Positions 28,040-39,684 of a stretch of DNA of 64,000 nt are shown one piece after another. Position 1 is the first letter of the stretch. Every line of letters begins with the position of its first letter. Under the pieces are notes generated by a model, which ran no database searches, was not told where the DNA came from, and was given only the letters and a program-made list of their open reading frames with translations. Source of the DNA: Cytospora piceicola. Its lineage: Eukaryota; Ascomycota; Sordariomycetes; Diaporthales; Cytosporaceae. The translations under genes were made by a program, and so were the position numbers. Where the stretch lies: contig JALQBC010000011.1 in NCBI GenBank assembly GCA_023375675.1, forward strand, positions 186,001 through 250,000, written 5' to 3'.

Positions 28040-29461
28040 CAGGCTCTAGCCAGGCCAACGTGACTCCCGGACATGCACGTTACCCCGAAGCCGGTCAAGG
28101 TTTGGCCGTCTTTTCTCACCCAATACAAAGGCTCTCAACCACCTGCTTCTAGATGGTTGACAACCTTGCTCGCGGAATACATACCTGGCAACCAGATAGC
28201 TACTGGAGCAGTGAGGGGATATCCCTACTCGGCCGAGATTCCACGGAGACGATTCAAGGTAAAGGTCACCGCGCCCGAAGCAACAGTATAAATGATATCT
28301 GGCCAGTCACCAGTGGACACAACAAGTCGTTGCAGACTTGGTGATACTCGACCGGCTTGACATACCAGCAACCCACAGAATCACAGCCCAGCAAGAGGGG
28401 TTTGACGCGATTTGACCCGACTAACAGGTCTGCTATCAATCTGAGACACCCAGTTCAGGAGGGGCATTTGCATGCCGCTATTCGTATGGCCGTTACGAAC
28501 ACTTATACAGTACCTAGGTACCTAGGTAGGTATGACTGCCTGCGAGGTAGTTGTCGCCCATTCAGGGTCCCCGGGTACCCAGCAGGTTTCGAGCCTCCAT
28601 GGCAGTTTTTGAGCTACGGGGGAGGGGGGTTTTAATATTCACTCTCAGAGATGGACACGGATCTCCCTGGAGGAGAGGCTGGGTAAGTGGTGCCTTCCAC
28701 GGTGCTCGCCTCTTCCTTCCCAGCTCGTGCTATTTCCAAACACGTCAGGCCTTTAATGGCAGAAATGACGACAGGCAACAATAAGTGCGGGCTCACCCAC
28801 GCGTGAAGGCGAATCCCAATCAAGTCGGATGGTTGGTTCAATCAAGATGATCACGAGTACCGCCGCAGGCGGACAATGACGCTGCCTGAGAGGGGAAGCG
28901 AGAGAGAGAATCATTGCGATGAGGTCCAAAGGTTTTCCCCGAGATTGGGTCTCAGAGCTGCATTCATAAATCCGTTAATTCTTTGCATTTCCGGATCTGT
29001 TGACAGCCAGCCAGATGGCCCAAAACATTCCAGCATTCCTCAAGCACACGCTTGAGGCAGTGTAGGAATTTGGTATCATGTGCTGCCGCATTCTTCAACC
29101 ACGCGGGTGTCTCAACTTCCACGACCTCATTGGCCACAGCCCAACGTTACCGAATGCATCGAATCTACCTGTCTCGCCCTCCTCCAGTGTCTAATCCGCC
29201 TGGATTGCTCGCCAAGAGAGACGCGTCGTATTTGCAAGGCCGCGCCGAACGCGTTCGGCCATCGCCTCATCCTTCTCTTCTTCCTCCCTTCTCTCTACCC
29301 GTTGACGCCTATAAGATGATCAATCATGTCCAGTTGAGGTCTTCTGGTCCTACTTCCACTCCTTCCTTGCACTGACCGACCATTTGTTCATTCTTTCCTC
29401 CAGTCACTCATTCATTTAGTCAGTCATTCTTTTAGGAGGTAGACTATACAAAACTACAATA
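28040..29461. other. Intergenic, island left edge and promoter of the WSC gene
   Basis: This is normal-composition DNA with no convincing gene; the ORFs are short and lack recognisable protein character. It holds a short palindromic run built on TACCTAGGTA (about 28511-28532) and a G-rich tract near 28618-28631. The last ~200 bp, pyrimidine-rich with repeated CAGTCATTC-like text, presumably contain the promoter and 5' leader of the WSC gene; CAATAATGG surrounds the start. Confidence 0.6.
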
Positions 29462-32213
29462 ATGGGGAGGTTGCAGATATTGGTCGCTAGCACTGCCCTG
29501 CTGTCCCTTGGGACGGCGGCGCAGTTCACGTATCAGGGCTGCGTCATACCCGACACGTCGTCCGTCGTCTCGATGACCAATCTGTATCCCCAAGGTCCGA
29601 CACCATGTGCCAACTACTGCAGTCTCCAGGGATACGGTTATATGGCCTTGTCTGCACAGTAAGCCCATAACATACTGTCCTTTGCTCTATCAGCCAAGTT
29701 CACTGACGGTGACCAGGTTCTGCTCGTGCTGGGCATCCGCCCCAAAAATCAACCAGACTTTCACGAACGTCAATAACGGCGCCTGCTCGTTCAACTGCGA
29801 CTCTCCTTATGGTTCGCAGTACTGCGGAGGTATCGACGTCGCCAGCCTCAACTTCCTGTACAGCTACTATGCAGTTCCTGGCGCCATTGCCGCCAGCGTT
29901 CCGGCAGCTGTCTCGGCCCCTGCCCCCGCCAGCACCAGACCCGGCCAAGGCACCGCAGCGACAAGGAACCCTACTGCCTCTGGTGGGCGCAGCTCTACTG
30001 CCCCTGGGGCCGGCACACCCGGTGGTACTATTTCCTCCAAGACCAGCCGCTCAACGCGCTCCAGTACCGCTGGCATTGGACCGGGCGGAACCGCATCTCT
30101 CACGCTTGTTCCTGTCCCAGGACAGCCCGGTTCTGTCACACTTGTTCCTGCTAGGGCTTCCACATTAACACTGAATCCCACTGGCACAGCTGTCGATGCC
30201 CCGCTCGCGACCACACTGTCCATTTACACCGGACAGGATTACCGTATTCCTGTTGAGCGCTTCTTTGAGAGGGCCACCGACAGACTCGTCTCCTATAGAC
30301 CTCACTTTGAGTGGCTTACGTATGATGCGACCAACGAGACGTTCTGGGGTACAATTCCGACCGATCATACAGCTGGAGTGGTCGTCATCCATGTAACGGC
30401 CACCCAAGCGACCACTGGCCGCAGCAAGAGGGCGACTTATGAGTTTGATATCCAGATAACCATCCTTGTTCTGGCCCCAGGGACCGGTATTCCTGCCAAT
30501 TGTCCCGGTGGTCCTGGCGGTCCGCCTGCCGGCAGTGATCCTCTTCCCGGCTGTCCCGGCGGTCCCCTTCCTCCTCCCGGCTGTCCCGGTAGTCCTGGCG
30601 GTCCTCCTCTTGGCAGTCCTGCTCCTCCCGGTTGTCCCGGTGGTCCTGGAGGTCCTCCTCCTCCAGGTCCTCCTCCCGGCTGCCCCGGTGGTCCTGGCGG
30701 CCCTCCTGCTGGCAGTCCTGCTCCTCCCGGTTGTCCCGGAAGTCCTGGTTTTGGCACTCCAGGAAACCCCGGTGGTGCTGGCGGTCCTCCTGCTGGCATT
30801 CCTGCTCCTGCCAATTGTCCCGGTAGTCCTGGCGGTCCTCCTGCTGGCAGCCCTCCTCCTCCCGGTTGTCCCGGTGGTGCCAGTCCTCCTCCCGGCTGTC
30901 CCGGTAGTCCTGGCGGTCCTCCTCTTGGCAGTCCTGCTCCTCCCGGTTGTCCCGGTGGTCCTGGAGGTCCTCCTCCTCCAGGTCCTCCTCCCGGCTGCCC
31001 CGGTGGTCCTGGCGGCCCTCCTGCTGGCAGTCCTGCTCCTTCCGGTTGTCCCGGCGGCGGTGGTCCTATTTATGGTCCTGGTTTTGGCAGTTCAGCAGGC
31101 CCCGGAGGGCCCGGTGGTCCTGGAGGACCCAATGGCACTTACGGCCCCGGCGGCGTTTTGCCATCGTATACCAATACAGTCTACAAGGACGTCACTTCCA
31201 CCTTCACGCGCTGTCCCATTTGTGAGGCGGAGACCACGATCTTCGTGAGGCCCGTCGGGACAACATGCATCCCCGCCGAGGTGTACACCACGCCATGCGA
31301 GGTCACCGTCACCCGCACCGACGATTACGGCGGGTACACGACCGACGTGTACACGACCAACAGCTACATCCCGTATAACCCGGCCGAGAGCACCACCGTG
31401 GTCACGACCGAGGAGGACTTCACGAGGACGATCGCCAAGACGATCCTTGTGGCCGTCACCAAGCAGGTGCTGAAGGCGACGGCCACCGTCGAGGCCTCGC
31501 CGTCTGAGATCGAGACGCCCAAGAACGCTGCCGAGCACGGGCCCCAGGCCACCGGCACTGCCGCACCGGGGACCAAGTCCCCCGAGGAAGTCGCGCCGGA
31601 GAACACGCCCGGGGCCGCGAGCACCGAGGCTCCTGGGCCGGTGGGCGGAGGCTCCGAGTCTGCCACGCCCGGGGGCGGGGAGGGCGGGTCTTCTCCGGCT
31701 GGGTCTGGCGGGTCCGGGGGCGGCGCTTCTGAGACGTCCTCCTTGCCGGGGGGCGCGTCGGACAGCGGCAACAGCCCCTTCCGTGTCGGCCCTGCTGCTT
31801 CGGATTACCCGGCATCGAGTGGAAGCGGAAGTGGAAATGGTAGCGGAAACAAAGGTGAAAGCGGAAACGGAAGTGGGAGTGGAAACGGGAATGACAGTGG
31901 AACCGGAAGTGGCACGGGCACTGGAAGTGGAAGTGGAAGTGGAAACGACAGTGGAACTGGAACTGGAACCGACACTGGCACTGGAAGTGGAAGTGGAAGT
32001 GGAAGTGGAAGTGAAAAAGACAGTGGAACTGGCACTGGAAGCGGAAGCGGAAGCGGGAACGGAAACGAAGGAGAGACATCACCGAACCACTCAGGCGGGC
32101 AGACAAACTCAACCTTCGTTACTGCGGGAGCAACGAGGTTCGGGTCAGATATGCTGGTGGAGACGTTTGTTCTCCTGTCCGGCATTGCTTTTGGGGCTGT
32201 TCTTCTACTGTAG
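29462..32213 (+). CDS. Secreted, probably GPI-anchored WSC-domain protein with Ig-like domain and Cys-Pro-Gly repeats
   Basis: Two exons (29462-29658, 29717-32213) encode about 897 residues. The 58-nt intron is placed so that CA|G TTC restores the WSC motif FCSCW. Order: signal peptide (1-20); cysteine-rich WSC domain (about 22-110); Ser/Thr/Pro-rich linker; a cadherin/dystroglycan-like Ig fold (about 230-315, with FEWLTYD and GTIPTDHTAG); Gly/Pro/Cys repeats built on GCPGGPGGPP (about 322-560); a second Cys-containing block (CPICEAETTIF, TTPCEV); a long Gly/Ser/Asn/Thr-rich tail; and a C-terminal hydrophobic stretch ending FGAVLLL typical of a GPI signal. WSC domains bind wall glycans and act in wall-stress sensing. 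There is no cytoplasmic tail, so it is more likely a wall or surface protein than a Wsc1-type sensor. Substrate is unknown. Confidence 0.85.
30570..31054 (+). repeat. Coding repeat region with a 170-bp direct duplication
   Basis: Within the WSC-protein gene, 30570-30739 and 30885-31054 are nearly identical 170-bp segments with an exact 315-bp (105-codon) offset. They encode the same PGCPG-rich peptide in frame. Shorter CCCGGYTGTCCCGG units fill the rest. Identity at this level implies recent unequal exchange or slippage, so length probably varies between strains. Confidence 0.85.
31815..32070 (+). repeat. Gly-Ser minisatellite in the C-terminal tail
   Basis: GGAAGTGGA/GGAAGCGGA-type six-base units encode a long GSGSGNGSG tail before the GPI signal of the WSC protein. 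The opposite strand is also open over this repeat but only as a shadow frame. Confidence 0.85.
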
Positions 32214-32750
32214 AGGTTTTTAATTGGGGTTTACGTGCATTGTCTGGGGATCCGACTTCGTCAATAAATTGATCACGAATGTTGGATGGTGTCTGGTGAA
32301 AGGGATGGTAAGAATTACATGATGGGGGCGTCTGGCAATCAGGGACAGTAACAGTACTCTAAGCCTTGCTTACAGCCAATGATGGTATGTAAATTCATGG
32401 GATGAAGATAAAACAGATTGATACACGAATTCCAAGCATCTTCTCGAAGTTTTGTTGCGTCGTGACAGGAATTGAATACAAGAGTTGTGCTCAGGTCTCG
32501 TGTCGTGTCCCTCATTTCCCTTTGGGCCGAGGTATCTTTCCTGGTTATGCCGGTCGGGAACTGCTCCCGGGGTCCTTTTTGGCGTCACCGGGACCGGATA
32601 TCCGCGGTGCAGCCCAAAGTGTGGAGAGGGACAGCGTCATGGTGTTTTCTACCGCCGGAAAGATGGCATTCCTGTCCATTTCTACCTTTTAACTCTTTAC
32701 CACCTATCGTTCTGGATCTGGATGAGTCCATTTTGACCACAGCTTCAAAA
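32214..32750. other. Intergenic between WSC gene and GCDH
   Basis: This 537-bp stretch holds the WSC gene 3' region (AATAAATTGATCACG near 32263) and the GCDH promoter and leader. No gene or clear regulatory motif was recognised. Confidence 0.6.
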
Positions 32751-34252
32751 ATGTATAGGACTCTCCTCCCAAGATGTGCCCGGCAGAGCGCACAAGCGCT
32801 GCAGGCCGGCGCCCGACGCAGCTATGCGGCAGCATCAGCCCCCGCGCCGCCCTTTGACTGGCAGGACCCTCTGAACGCGAAGAACCTGTTGACGGAGGAG
32901 GAAATTGCGATATCAGAAACGGCAGAGTCGTATTGCCAGGAGCAATTACTTCCGAGAGTCTTGCGTACGCCTCAATCCAATACATGCTTACTCCCACTCC
33001 AACTGCCTTCTCCGTCCTGCCCCTTTCACTCCTCTTGAGGCTTGGGACCCCCCCTCCCCAGCTAATGACCCTCTTAAAATTATGTAGAAGCCTACCGCGA
33101 CGAAAACTACGACCGCCGGATCCTCAACGAAATGGGCTCCCTTGGCCTCCTCGGCGCCACGCTCGACGGGTATGGCTGCGCCGGCGTATCGACCGTAGCA
33201 GGCGGGCTGATCACGAAGGCCGTGGAGCGCGTAGACTCAGGCTACCGCTCCGGCATGTCTGTGCAGTCCTCCCTCGTCATGGGAGGCATCTACGAGTTCG
33301 GCACGGCGGAGCAGAAGGACAAGTTCCTGCCGGGCATGGCCAAGGGCGAACTGGTGGGGGCGTTCGGCCTGACGGAGCCAAACCACGGCAGCGACCCGGG
33401 CAGCATGGAGACCACCGCGCGGCCGCACCCGAGCAAGGAGGGGTATCTCCTGCTAAGCGGCTCCAAGACGTGGATCACGAACAGCCCCATCGCGGACGTG
33501 CTGATGGTGTGGGCGAAGCTGAAAGAGACGGGCAAGATACGCGGGTTCCTGGTGGAGAGGAAGAACTGCCCCGCGGGGACGCTCGACACGCCGCCCATCA
33601 AGAACAAGAACGGCCTGCGGGCGAGCATCACGGGGATGATCCAGATGGACGACGTGCCCGTGGCCAGGGAGATGATGTTCCCGGACATCGAGGGGCTGCG
33701 CGGCCCGTTCTCGTGCCTCAACAGCGCGCGGTACGGCATCGCCATGGGCACGGTGGGCGCGCTGGAGGACTGCCTCGCGCGGGCGCGGGCCTACGCGCTC
33801 GAGAGGAGGCAGTTCCGGAACAACCCCCTCGCGCGGTACCAGCTGGTGCAGAAGAAGCTGGCGGACGCGGCGACGGACGCGGCCTACGGGATGCTGGCGG
33901 CGGTGCAGGTGGGCCGGCTCAAGGACGAGGGCAAGGCGACGCCCGACATGATCAGCATGGTCAAGAGGCAGAACTGCGACCGGGCCCTGGTGAACGCGAG
34001 GGCGCTGCAGGAGATCTTTGGGGGCAACGCGGTCAGTGATGAATATGGTATCGGGAGGCACGTGTCGAATCTGTTTGTCACGCAGACTTATGAGGGGCAG
34101 AGTGATATCCATAGTAAGTTGGGCCCCTCCCCCCGCTCCTACCCCCTTGGTGTTTTGTGTTTGTGGCCTTTGTCTTCTGCGATACTAACGATATTTGTCT
34201 TGCAGGTTTGATACTCGGGAGGGCTATAACTGGTATCCAGGCGTTTGTATAA
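32751..34252 (+). CDS. GCDH: Glutaryl-CoA dehydrogenase, mitochondrial
   Basis: Exons 32751-32964, 33088-34113 and 34206-34252 encode 428 residues. The enzyme oxidises and decarboxylates glutaryl-CoA to crotonyl-CoA in lysine, hydroxylysine and tryptophan breakdown, passing electrons to ETF in the mitochondrial matrix. The N-terminus (about 1-33) is Arg/Ala/Ser-rich like a mitochondrial presequence. FDWQDPL follows, then [17 protein letters not shown], the acyl-CoA dehydrogenase signature [20 protein letters not shown], and near the end TYEG with the catalytic glutamate at about residue 407. The final exon supplies [14 protein letters not shown]. The end and all landmarks agree closely with human GCDH. 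The start was chosen because it gives the presequence and correct length. A hairpin begins six bases after the stop. Confidence 0.95.
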
Positions 34253-34257
34253 GCGTA

Positions 34258-34291
34258 CATGTCACGTATATACTTAAGTATGTGTGACATG
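34258..34291. other. Inverted repeat just after the GCDH stop
   Basis: Arms CATGTCAC and GTGACATG enclose the 12-bp palindrome ATACTTAAGTAT, so nearly the whole 34 bases can fold with one small bulge. It lies in the presumed 3' UTR and could influence mRNA 3' end formation or stability; that role is inference. Confidence 0.55.
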
Positions 34292-35818
34292 TGTGATAAG
34301 AGGCAAGTAAGCTTGCTCAGGGGGCAATACTGTCACCTATTCGGCCGAGGATGCCAGGAATCGTTTCATATTCGGTCCCCTCGTATGACTGAGGATCAGG
34401 GTACTCAGTCGTAGGGCCTTCAAGTGATGTGTAGATATAACAATCATGGCAGATAGAGTATGAAGGCATCTTGCTCCTGCTGGGATCCTGCTGGATGATG
34501 GGGGCCATTTTCGAGACGTTCCGTGTCCTTAAGCTTATGGTGTGCACAGCTCACCGAGTGTTTGTTTGACCGCCCAGAGCAACAAAGCCAGTCTTGGGTT
34601 CTCCTATGCATGGGAGCATCTCCTGGGTCGTGACCAGGTCGACCATTCTGCGCGTACCCATACACCTCCCTGAACCCCTGACTTTAGCGCTCCGCCCTTC
34701 CCCTTTGCCTGAAGCGACGTCACCACTCAGATAGTCTGGATTACCGACTGAGGTATTGACTGGGTGGTTAATGTTGACAGGTCGAAAGGTTGACCATAAT
34801 GACAAATCATAAAGAGGTAGATGGCACGTGTATAATCATTTACACCTTGTAACTACCTGGTTACTGAATAAGACTCTCGCGATGAACCTCCGCGGGCCAA
34901 ACTGATTGGCAGGAGCATGTGTGGCGTTCTTCACTAACGGAGTCTTGTAGCTCCCCTATGGTTTCTGTGTGACTGTACCTGATCAGGTTTACGGATGTGC
35001 CCAGGTGTGGCGTAGTGTCAGTACTAAGTACCTAGGTATACCTGAGGTACTTAGGTACCCAGAAGTTGGTCAAACGTTGGAATTCCAGGTGGTGTTTTGG
35101 GCAGTTTTAGGCTGTCATACAGCGGCCTAACCGCCTAGAGATCCTGACTGAGTGACTGAGTGACTGACTGAGTGACTGACTGACTAGCCTGTCAGCGTTC
35201 AGGCACAGCCGAGATCCGTGCGCACACACACCACACGCCCCTCGATCCACTTTTACCGTCGCCCCGCCGTCTCCGTTTTCTCTTTGTCCGTCCCACGCCG
35301 CAGTGGCCGCCCACACCAGCTAGACAGTGTTCCCACCCGCAAGAGCCCACCAGCCCACCCTGTAGCCCACTTTGGTGTTCTCTCTCTTCCCTGAACTGCC
35401 TGACTGACTCTGACTGTCCTCCGATTTTTCTCCCTCACGTCGACGACTTCTTTCCTCCATCCGAAACCCAACCACCAAAAACCACACCTGCGATAACTAT
35501 TACCGTACGGGCCGACCACGTCCCTGGTAAGTCTTGATCTTGCACTCTAATTCACCCCGACCCTGTATCATCTCGACTTTCGACCTTAATCCTCAGCCCT
35601 ATTATGATGCACCCTACAATATCCAACTGTTAAATGAATGAATGATTCACTGGCCTTCCGCGTGTTTCCACCCGCTGACTTGAATTAAAACACCATCTGC
35701 AGCCGATTTAAACCAACTCCTTTCTTCCTCACACAACCACAAACCAGGGCCAGCCACGCAGCCCGACACCACCAAACTTTTCCCGCCTTTCCCACATATC
35801 CTTCTCAACACACACAAA
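34292..35818. other. Intergenic between GCDH and the Ubc4 gene
   Basis: About 1.5 kb without a convincing gene. It contains TACCTAGGTA/GTACTTAGGTACC palindromic text (35028-35060), a TGACTG-type short tandem repeat (35145-35185), and then a pyrimidine-rich, ACC/CAC-rich stretch to about 35820 that looks like a housekeeping promoter and leader. The leader may contain an intron (GTAAGT at 35526), which I cannot confirm. Confidence 0.55.
35145..35185. repeat. TGACTG-type short tandem repeat
   Basis: TGACTGAG, TGACTGAC and similar units repeat over 41 bases, about 630 bp upstream of the Ubc4 start. It is a simple repeat; any regulatory role is unknown. Confidence 0.85.
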
Positions 35819-36860
<1,042 letters not shown>

Positions 36861-37793
36861 TCTTTCTCCTGTGCCGGGGGTCCGAGCTTTGCATGGTATA
36901 TTTGGGTTGAAAGGGGATGGTGTATGGTAATGTCGAAGACGAGGGCAAAGATTGCATTACTCTCGGCTTGCGGCGGTAGATCAATATCGCTATCACACGG
37001 TTTCCTGCGGTTTGTTTCTGGTTGGCTGCTGGCGTTGCATTCCGAACGACTACATTCGACACAGGACTGGTTTATTCGATGCTTTGGGTCATGCTCTTCT
37101 CTCATGACCAACTCACGACGCTGGAGAGGGAGGGCATGCATGCAGATAGTTAGACAGCATGGAAGACACGTGGAAATTATGACATGACGACCAGAGCTGC
37201 GGGATATGGTTTTGTTGAACAAGTGCACGATGCGATACTGATATGACCCCAAAACACTGGATGTCTGGATGCCCCCCTCCTCCCCCCCCCCCCTTTTTTT
37301 TAATATCCACTGAGCTTGTTATGGATTTTGGTCAACAAGTGTTGCCTCCTTGGTGGCGAGAATCTTGCTATCCGCGAGCTTCGCAAGTGCTGTGGTTTAG
37401 GAGTCTGGGCAACTAGAGGCACAGCAGCAGGTCAAAGAGGAAAGCAGATCACAGAATACTGTTCATCTTGCTGACGCCGAGGGCGGGCTAAATTGGATAT
37501 ATATTTCACGTTTCCTTATCTAGTCCTGTACGTGGTGAAAGGCTATCAGGCAGACGAACCATGAAATTTGGTATTGTTTGCAACCCGATCCCAGCAGTAT
37601 CCTTGACCAACGCAACCCTGGCTCCTTTGAGGGTCGAAACTGCGTTGTCGTGTGGCTCTTTCATTCTCATCGTATACCAGCGGGCCGATCAGGTAACAGC
37701 AAGGACACCACCACCAGCTTATCCACGATGCCCACGTCCGCCTATGGATATCAATACTGATATGAGACAAATACAAGCTACTGCGTGGTACGT
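36861..37793. other. Convergent intergenic between Ubc4 gene and noxB
   Basis: This stretch should hold both 3' UTRs and terminators. It contains a long C-then-T tract (about 37268-37301). No gene recognised; the small ORFs lack coding character. Confidence 0.6.
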
Positions 37794-39684
37794 CTAGAAG
37801 TTTTCTTTGCCCCAGACGAAATTGAATCTATGAACAACGGTCAGTACATCAACCTGATGAGAAGCTAATCACACGGTGGTACACGAAGTACGTACCCAGG
37901 TTCGCTATACTTGTTACAGTAGATGTGCAACGCACTGCCCAGACCCTTGGGCCCGCAGAAGAACACGCCCGCCTCGGCCGGGGCGTGCAGCTTCCTGATG
38001 CCCCTGAAGATCATGTCCCAGTTCGGCCTCCCGAAGTTGGTCGGCGCCCTGAGGCCCGTGATGGTGTCCCTGTCGGCGTTGGCGTCGTTGATCATGATGT
38101 TGGTCGCGTCGTCGGCCCGGATCTTGGCCGTCAGGTACGTGTGGATCTCGATGCGCTGGTCGGCGTCCTGGGCCTCGATGGCCAGCAGCAGGGAGCGGAA
38201 CCACTCGAAGGAGCCAAAGTCCCGGCAGACCCAGAAGAAGTAGACCTTGGCCAGGCGCGTCCGGGCCCGCGGGTAGTTGATGCGGTACCAGATGGACTTG
38301 AGGATGGAGGCGAAGGGGGTCACGCCGATGCCCGCGCCCACGAGCACCGACACCTCGTACTTGAAGACGTCCTCGGACGCGGACCCGAACGGCCCGTCGA
38401 CGTAGACGCGGGGGAGAACGCGGCGGAGGGCCGGGTCGACGTCGCCGCCGCCGCCGCCGCCGCCGCCGCCGGTGCCCACGCCGACGACGCTGGGCCCCGT
38501 GTCGTCCCTCCTGTCCCACTCGCACCCCAGGGCCGCGGCCAGCGCGCGCGTGTAGTCGCCCACCATGCGCACGTGGATCGAGATGTGGTCCTCCTCGGGG
38601 GCGCTGGTCAGGGTGAAGGGGTGGTACTCCCAGATGGAGACCTCGGGGCAGTTGAAGAAGATGTACTGGCCGGCGCGGGTCCTGGTGTGCTCCTTCTTGA
38701 TCTGGATCTCGCACACGTTGCTGGGGTGCTGGATCACCTTGGAGATGTAAGTCCTGTGGCGGCCGCGCACCTCGCGGGCGATGCGCTCGGCGAGGTAGAT
38801 GAAGCCGCCGTACATCCAGTACTGCCAGAAGACGCCGACGGCCTGCGTGCCGATCGAGATGCAGAACGGGGCCACGTCGGGCTGGATCATGCAGAAGGCG
38901 CCGTGGAAGGACCAGAAGAGGAAGAAGACGACGAACAGGTGGTGCGTGTACCAGAACCGCTCGTAGTTGGCCCGGCGCGTCTTCTCGACGCTGGTGATGA
39001 CCATGCCGGTCAGGGCGATCAGCATGATGTAGCCCGTCCAGCCGGGGCCGGACACCAGGTTGGCCAGGAGGAAGCCGTAGAAGCCCAGGTTGTTCTTGGC
39101 CGCGATCTGTGCGAAGTTGTTCCAGTGGGCGATGGTGTGGACCCAGCTGAAGAAGAAGATGGACCATGCGGTCGTGATGTGGAAGGTGATGTTCTTGTCG
39201 AACTGGATGATGCCGTTCAACGGTGTCTGACGGGCCAGAGAGATGAACGTCCGACACACGGGAAGCAGGATCAAGGCGACATCAAAATGCAGCACCAGGG
39301 CCGCTGATCGGGCTATCATGTAGGTCGGCCCGAACGTGTCCCGGGCAACCTGAAGGTTGTCCTTCACTGCGTAGTTGACAAAACCGAAGGCGAAGACCAT
39401 AGCGTGTATTACCGCGAAGATGAACACGAAACTGCAAGCACGTTAGCATATCCATCGCTTCGTGAACACCGACAGTGGGTGCCGCGCCAGAGGCTGTCGT
39501 ACAATCTTCGGTAGCCCTCATTCACCATCCACCGGTCAAACTTCTCTCTCGTCGTCAACTCTCTTTGTGCCTCCTGTGTCATCTCCCCGGACAATAGCAT
39601 CCTTGTGAGTGGGGTCCATCTTGATCGCTCCGACGGCTTCTCGTATTCTCCTATAAAACTCGACTCGGAGTAGTAGCTACTCAT
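37794..39684 (-). CDS. noxB: Superoxide-generating NADPH oxidase, NoxB (Nox2) type
   Basis: Three exons on the minus strand (39684-39503, 39431-37896, 37827-37794) encode 583 residues. Splicing restores ...NEGYRRFFVFIF... and the conserved end SEPGFNFVWGKENF. The N-terminus has a cytosolic extension of about 60 residues, a NoxB feature absent from NoxA. Six membrane segments follow, with probable haem histidines at about 145, 159, 224 and 237 (FHITTAW, WVHTIAH, YTHHLF, FHGAF). Then come the FAD site HPFTLTS (331-337), the NADPH site VGAGIGVTPF (425-434), and FFCGPKGLG. No EF-hands, so not NoxC. In fungi NoxB acts with NoxR/Rac and the tetraspanin Pls1 in ascospore germination and penetration structures. 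Oddity: a run of about nine glycines (about 382-390) between the FAD and NADPH halves, coded by a GC-rich triplet repeat. Confidence 0.95.

Noticed and set aside
30437..32112. Long minus-strand and alternative plus-strand frames inside the WSC-protein repeats
   Set aside because: Periodic Pro/Gly and Gly/Ser codon repeats keep other frames open. Only the frame joined to the signal peptide and WSC domain makes a sensible protein.
34317..34805. Two overlapping minus-strand ORFs of 76 and 84 codons
   Set aside because: No family resemblance, no clear splice or start context, and overlap in different frames; chance ORFs are more likely.
37925..39307. 460-codon open frame on the plus strand opposite noxB
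   Set aside because: It is a mirror of the GC-rich codon use of noxB, has low-complexity Val/Gly/Asp/Glu composition and no family resemblance. The minus-strand product is unmistakable.
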